In this document: one piece after another, positions 59,355 through 64,000 of the stretch | Layout of the letters: each line of letters opens with the position of its first letter | Numbering within the stretch: the stretch's first letter is position 1 | Source of the DNA: Lentzea nigeriaca | Lineage (GTDB): Bacteria; Actinomycetota; Actinomycetes; Mycobacteriales; Pseudonocardiaceae | NCBI RefSeq assembly: GCF_016907955.1 | Contig: NZ_JAFBCX010000001.1 | Coordinates: forward strand, 806,001-870,000 | Direction of reading: 5' to 3' | DNA length: 64,000 nt | Notes under the pieces: model-generated | What the model was told of the DNA's origin: nothing | Seen by the model: only the letters and a program-made list of their open reading frames with translations | Databases searched by the model: none | Translations under genes and position numbers: made by a program

Positions 59355-60362
59355 GTGGATCTGGACGTGTTCATCGATCGTCACCGCGCGTCGTGGCAGC
59401 GGCTCGAGCAGCTGGTCAAGCGGTCCGGCCGGCTCAGCGGGCCGGAGGCCGACGAGCTGATCGAGCTGTACCAGCGGGTGACGACGCACCTGTCGGTCGT
59501 GCGCAGCCAGACCCCGGACCCCGCCACGGTCGAACGGCTGTCGGCGCTGGTCGCCCAGGCGCGCTCGGCGCTGACGGGCACGCACACGCCCGCGTGGCGC
59601 GTGGTCACCCGCTTCTTCACGCACCGGCTGCCCGCCGCGATCTACCTCGGCTGGCGCTGGTGGGTGCCGGCGGGCGTGGTGTTCTACCTGGTCAGCGGCA
59701 TCATGGCGGCCTGGATCGCCTCGAACCCCGACGTGCAGGCCGCCATCGCGGCGCCGGACGAGCTGCGCGACATGACCAAGGTCGGCGGCGGGTACGAGGC
59801 CTACTACTCCAGCGAACCGGCCGGGTCGTTCGCGGCGAAGGTGTGGACGAACAACGCCTGGATCTCCGCCGCCTGCCTGCTGCTCGGCGCGCTGCTCGCG
59901 ATCCCGCCCATCTATCTGCTCTTCATGAACGCCCTCAACCTCGCCGTCGGCGTGGGCCTGATGTTCGGCGCCGGCCGCGGCGGGCTGTTCCTCGGGCTGC
60001 TCGCACCGCACGGGCTGCTGGAGCTGACGGCGGTGTTCGTCGCCGCGGGCATCGGCATGCGGCTGGGCTGGCAGGTCATCGACCCGGGCAAACGTACGCG
60101 TGCCGCCGCGCTGGCCGCCGAGGGCCGATCGGTGGTGGCCGTGGCGCTCGGGCTCGTCGTGGTGCTGCTCGTGTCCGGTGTGCTCGAAGGGTTCGTGACG
60201 CCGTCCGGGTGGCCGACGTGGGCGCGCGTCGGCATCGGGGTGGTCGCCGAGCTCCTGTTCCTGCTGTACGTGTTCGTGATCGGGCGACGGGCCGCGCAGG
60301 AGGGCGAGACCGGTGACGTGGACGCGAGCGAACGGGAGGACGTCGCGCCCACGTCGGTTTAG
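59355..60362 (+). CDS. Stage II sporulation protein M-like membrane protein
   Basis: A 335-residue integral membrane protein of the SpoIIM/DUF95 family. A cytoplasmic N-terminal helical part (LDVFIDRHRASWQRLEQLVKRSG) precedes about six membrane helices, including WWVPAGVVFYLVSGIMAAWI, ACLLLGALLAIPPIYLLFMNALNLAVG and GLLAPHGLLELTAVFVAAG with the conserved HG-E. In this actinobacterial cluster it is not tied to sporulation directly. GTG start at 59355, one base from the divergent RDD start. Converges on the DUF58 gene with a 4-bp overlap of the stops. Confidence 0.9.
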   Translation: MDLDVFIDRHRASWQRLEQLVKRSGRLSGPEADELIELYQRVTTHLSVVRSQTPDPATVERLSALVAQARSALTGTHTPAWRVVTRFFTHRLPAAIYLGWRWWVPAGVVFYLVSGIMAAWIASNPDVQAAIAAPDELRDMTKVGGGYEAYYSSEPAGSFAAKVWTNNAWISAACLLLGALLAIPPIYLLFMNALNLAVGVGLMFGAGRGGLFLGLLAPHGLLELTAVFVAAGIGMRLGWQVIDPGKRTRAAALAAEGRSVVAVALGLVVVLLVSGVLEGFVTPSGWPTWARVGIGVVAELLFLLYVFVIGRRAAQEGETGDVDASEREDVAPTSV

Positions 60363-61648
60363 AGCTTGCCCGCCGCCTTCAACGACAGGTAGCGGTCCGC
60401 GAGAGCGCGCGGAAGTTCATCGGGCAGCGCGTCCACGACGTCAACGCCGTGCCGTGCGAGCAAGGCGGTGAGACGGCGTCGTTCCGCCAGCGTCCGTTCC
60501 GCGGCGGCGGCCGCGTAAACCGACTCCAGATCGCCACGTCCGGCGGCCATCGCGTGCAGGGCCGGATCGGACACCGAGGCGATCAGCAACCGGTGCCGCG
60601 CGGCCAGCAGGGGCAGCACCGGCAGCAACCCGTGCTCGATCGACGGCTCCAGCGACGTCAGCAGCACGACCAGCGACCGGCGGCCCGCCCGGCGCAGCAC
60701 CTCCGCCACCGCACCGCGCGCGTCGAACTCGACCAGCTCCGCCTCCAGCGGCGCCATCGCCTGCACCAGCACGGGAAGCGTCGCCCGCGGCACCGAGGCG
60801 CGCACCTTGTGGCTGAACGCCAGGAAGTCGACCTGGTCGCGCGCGTGCGATGCCAAGGCGGACAACAACAACGCCGCGTCCATCGACGTGTCCAGCCGCG
60901 GCAGGCCGCCCAGCGCACCCTGCACGCGACCGGCCGCCGTCCGTGCGGTGTCGAGCACGATCGTCACCTGACGGTCGCGTTCCGGCCGCCACGTCCGCAC
61001 CACGACGTCCGACGACCGCGCCGACGCCCGCCAGTCGATCGACCGCACGTCGTCGCCGATCACGTAGGCCCGCAACGAGTCGAACTCCGTTCCGGCACCA
61101 CGGATCAACGAGGCCCGCCGGCCGTCCAGCTCGCGCAGGCGTTCCAGCAACGGCGGCAGGTGGCGACGGCTGTGGAACGGCGGCAACGCGCGCACGGTCC
61201 ACGGCACCACGTGCGACCCCTGCCGCGCCGCGATCCCCAACGGTCCGACGGACCGCACGGTCACGCGATCGGAAACCCGATCTCCACGACGCACGGGCCG
61301 CAACTCGAAAGACAAAGTCCGCGAGCCACCAGCGGGCACGTCGACGGCAACCCGATCGGACACCACGCCGGCGGAAGGTGCCCAGGCGTCCCGAAGAACG
61401 CCACGCAACCGACGTCCGGGGTTCCGCACGGTCAGCTGCACCGTGCACAGCTCACCCGTGCGCACCGAGGAAGCCCCGGCGCGCACGAAGGTCAACCGCC
61501 GAACCCCCGCCGCCAGCACCAAGTCCACGGCAACGCAGATCGCCAGCACCGCGAGCATGAGCAGAATCCCCTGCCACGACGGCAAGAGCAGCCCGACGAC
61601 GAGAACACCGATGAGCGCGAGCAACCCCGCGCGTCCCGTGAGTGCCAC
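60359..61648 (-). CDS. DUF58 (vWA-like) protein
   Basis: A 429-residue protein with two N-terminal membrane helices (LLALIGVLVVGLLLPSW and ILLMLAVLAICVAVDLVLAAG), a beta-sandwich region, and the DUF58 core YVIGDDVRSIDWRASARSSDVVVRTW. A von Willebrand A-like domain (VTIVLDTARTAAG in place of a canonical DxSxS) follows to the C-terminus. Works with a MoxR ATPase as a chaperone-like pair, by family knowledge. Start lies 1 bp after the moxR stop, so co-translated. Confidence 0.9.
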   Translation of the reverse strand: MALTGRAGLLALIGVLVVGLLLPSWQGILLMLAVLAICVAVDLVLAAGVRRLTFVRAGASSVRTGELCTVQLTVRNPGRRLRGVLRDAWAPSAGVVSDRVAVDVPAGGSRTLSFELRPVRRGDRVSDRVTVRSVGPLGIAARQGSHVVPWTVRALPPFHSRRHLPPLLERLRELDGRRASLIRGAGTEFDSLRAYVIGDDVRSIDWRASARSSDVVVRTWRPERDRQVTIVLDTARTAAGRVQGALGGLPRLDTSMDAALLLSALASHARDQVDFLAFSHKVRASVPRATLPVLVQAMAPLEAELVEFDARGAVAEVLRRAGRRSLVVLLTSLEPSIEHGLLPVLPLLAARHRLLIASVSDPALHAMAAGRGDLESVYAAAAAERTLAERRRLTALLARHGVDVVDALPDELPRALADRYLSLKAAGKL

Positions 61649-61649
61649 G

Positions 61650-62608
<959 letters not shown>

Positions 62609-62612
<4 letters not shown>

Positions 62613-63643
62613 CCCTTGCGCACCTCGTTCTCCAGAGCGTCCAGCTCGTCGGCCAGCGCGACCAGCCCCCGGTCGTCCACCGGCATATCGTCGTCGTAGA
62701 GCAGCGTCCGCACGTCGGCGGCGGAACGCGATGTCCTGCGGGCGATCTCGGCGGACGGGTCCTCGCCGACCGGCAACCCCAGCAGCGGGGCCAGCCGGTC
62801 GCGCGCCGCCTGCCGCAGCACCGAGGCGGCGTGCTCGGACGCGTGCGACCGGCGGTACAGCCGAGCCCTGCCCTCCACGGTCTCGGCGGCGCGTACGACG
62901 ACCGGCAGCGGTTCGGTCACCACCCGGCCCAGCCTGCGCGCCCGCCACAGCGCGATCACCACGGCCGCGATCCCGAGCTGCCACGCGCCGAACTTCCAGC
63001 CGTCCGGGATCAGGTCGGTGAACGACTTCTGCTGCGAGCGGTCGGCGGCCGAGGGCATGTACCAGATCAGCCGATCGTGCTGGCCCAGCACCGCGAGCGC
63101 CAGCGCGGCGTTGCCTTCCTCGTCGAGGTCGCGGTTGGTGAAGATCGAGCTGAACCCGATCGTCGTGACCGTGCCGGTGCGTACCAGCGTCGAGTCGTAG
63201 CACCGTTGCTCGCCGTCGTACACGAACCCACCGGCGGTCGCCTGACCCGCCTTCGCCGCCAGCGGGCACTCCGGCTGCCGGGTCTCGACCTTCAGCCGGC
63301 TCTTCCCGGTCGGGGGAGCGAGCAGCACGGTGGCCGCGGCACGACGGCTCAGGTCCGCGAGTCGCTTCGGGTCGATCAGGGTCGGATGCGTCACGAACAG
63401 CGTCGCACCCTCCACAGAGGACACATCGTCAGTCGGCTCGACGTGGACGCCGTTGCGCTCCAGCAGTGCGGCGACCGCATGACTGCCCTCCGGCAGGTAC
63501 GACCGCGGATCGAGCGAACCGCCCTCGCCGCCGCCGCGCAGCAACGTGATCACGACGGCCGCGAACAGGATGATCACGCCGATCAGCACGGGCCCGCGCG
63601 CGGCCGTCCAGACCCGGCCCGCGTCGGGGGAGACCGCCGTCAT
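62609..63643 (-). CDS. DUF4350 domain membrane protein
   Basis: A 344-residue protein. One N-terminal membrane helix (GPVLIGVIILFAAVVITLL), an exported DUF4350 domain (about 45-200: DPRSYLPEGSHAVAALLERNGV, VEGATLFVTHPTLID) with three Cys, then a second helix (FGAWQLGIAAVVIALWRARRLG) and a cytoplasmic tail with RLYRRSHASEHAASVLRQA. Typical of the actinobacterial MoxR cluster; may act as a membrane scaffold. Overlaps both neighbours by four bases. Confidence 0.88.
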
Positions 63644-64000
63644 CCGCGCACCTTGTCGTCCACCGCGACCAGCTGCCGGTACCCCTGCTCGGTCGCGGGC
63701 CTGCCGCCATACCAGACGTCGTCGAACTGCACGGCCGCGCCGCGCAGGTCTTTCGCCAGCACGGGAAGTGCCTGCCCCGCCTCGATCGCCACCTCGTCCA
63801 CCGTACGGCCGGCCCGCGGGTCGAGCACCCCGCGCTGCTCCAGCTCCCGCACGACGGCGCGGAACCGTTCGCGCACGGCCTCGGCCAGGTCACCGGCCGC
63901 CGCGGCGCGGTCGGCGGCGGCACGGTGCTCCGCAGCGGTCAGCACCGCGTCGAACACCTCACCGCCACGCGACCGCGCGGACCGGGCGGGGCGCCCGGTG
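63640..64000 (-). CDS. DUF4129 domain protein, cut by window edge
   Basis: The last 120 residues of a protein whose start lies beyond the window. The frame stays open to 64000. The visible part matches the cytoplasmic DUF4129 domain: FDAVLTAAEHRAAADRAAAAG, AVRERFRAVVRELEQRGVLDPRAGRTVDEVA, and FDDVWYGGRPATEQGYRQL. The missing N-terminus should hold a signal and a membrane helix. Its stop overlaps the DUF4350 start (ATGA), so it leads the DUF4129, DUF4350, moxR, DUF58 operon. Function unknown. Confidence 0.85.
   Translation of the reverse strand, partial: TGRPARSARSRGGEVFDAVLTAAEHRAAADRAAAAGDLAEAVRERFRAVVRELEQRGVLDPRAGRTVDEVAIEAGQALPVLAKDLRGAAVQFDDVWYGGRPATEQGYRQLVAVDDKVRG

Overview
The window is about 64 kb of very GC-rich DNA with tightly packed genes, many GTG starts, frequent ATGA/GTGA stop-start overlaps and strong third-position G/C bias. 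Gene content (mycothiol-type PIG-L protein, secreted CAZymes, many ECF sigma factors, a Ser/Thr kinase, an iron-repressor-type operator, a B12 riboswitch on nrdAB) points to a filamentous actinomycete, most likely of the Pseudonocardiaceae (Lentzea, Saccharothrix or Amycolatopsis type). The genus is inference. It reads as ordinary chromosome; I found no rRNA, tRNA, CRISPR array, phage module or intact insertion sequence. The first gene (glycosyltransferase) and the last gene (DUF4129 protein) are cut by the window edges.

Layout. 1-5 kb: glycosyltransferase and UDP-glucose dehydrogenase, a PIG-L family protein, a small membrane protein, a secreted beta-helix lipoprotein. 5-12 kb: enoyl-CoA hydratase, CorA channel, membrane Ser/Thr kinase, ECF sigma factor with its CU044_5270-type partner, GNAT enzyme, secreted YVTN propeller. 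12-16 kb: secreted GH97 and GH10 enzymes, then idi. 16.5-20.3 kb: nrdAB behind a cobalamin riboswitch and probable NrdR boxes; the R2 subunit has the Glu/Phe signature of the Mn/Fe class Ic. 20.3-25.8 kb: lysE/lysG pair, a long palindromic repeat, small proteins, an iron-box-preceded fragment of an NRPS condensation domain, a methyltransferase. 25.7-31.8 kb: DUF3800 protein coupled to a MoxR/vWA remnant, secreted CBM-Fn3-GH5 cellulase, GCS2-type ligase, phosphopantetheinyl transferase with a PptH-like metallophosphoesterase. 32-38.1 kb: a transposase-derived DUF4096 protein and a four-gene operon of subtilase, ECF sigma factor, small protein and TPR-CHAT protease. 38.2-42.8 kb: LytS-type kinase, acetate-type Na+/solute symporter, small membrane partner and LytTR regulator. 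44-53.5 kb: Ski2-like helicase, glutamine synthetase-like enzyme, MarR regulator, PLP decarboxylase, secreted GH95-like enzyme, ModA-like lipoprotein. 53.6-59 kb: cobalt ECF transporter (cbiM, PDGLE protein, fused cbiQO), TetR/NTF2 pair, APH-like and GNAT proteins. 58.6-64 kb: the conserved actinobacterial RDD / SpoIIM / DUF58 / MoxR / DUF4350 / DUF4129 cluster.

How it fits together. Cobalt and B12 link two regions: a cobalt importer, and a class I ribonucleotide reductase under a B12 riboswitch, expected to be made when B12 (and so a B12-dependent class II enzyme elsewhere) is scarce. Five secreted carbohydrate-active or carbohydrate-binding-like proteins are scattered and separately controlled, fitting a saprophytic plant-biomass degrader. 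The most system-like locus is the subtilase-sigma-CHAT operon at 32.75-38.09 kb: two different protease folds, a sigma factor and a small partner in one translationally coupled unit, resembling predicted protease-based conflict or stress systems.
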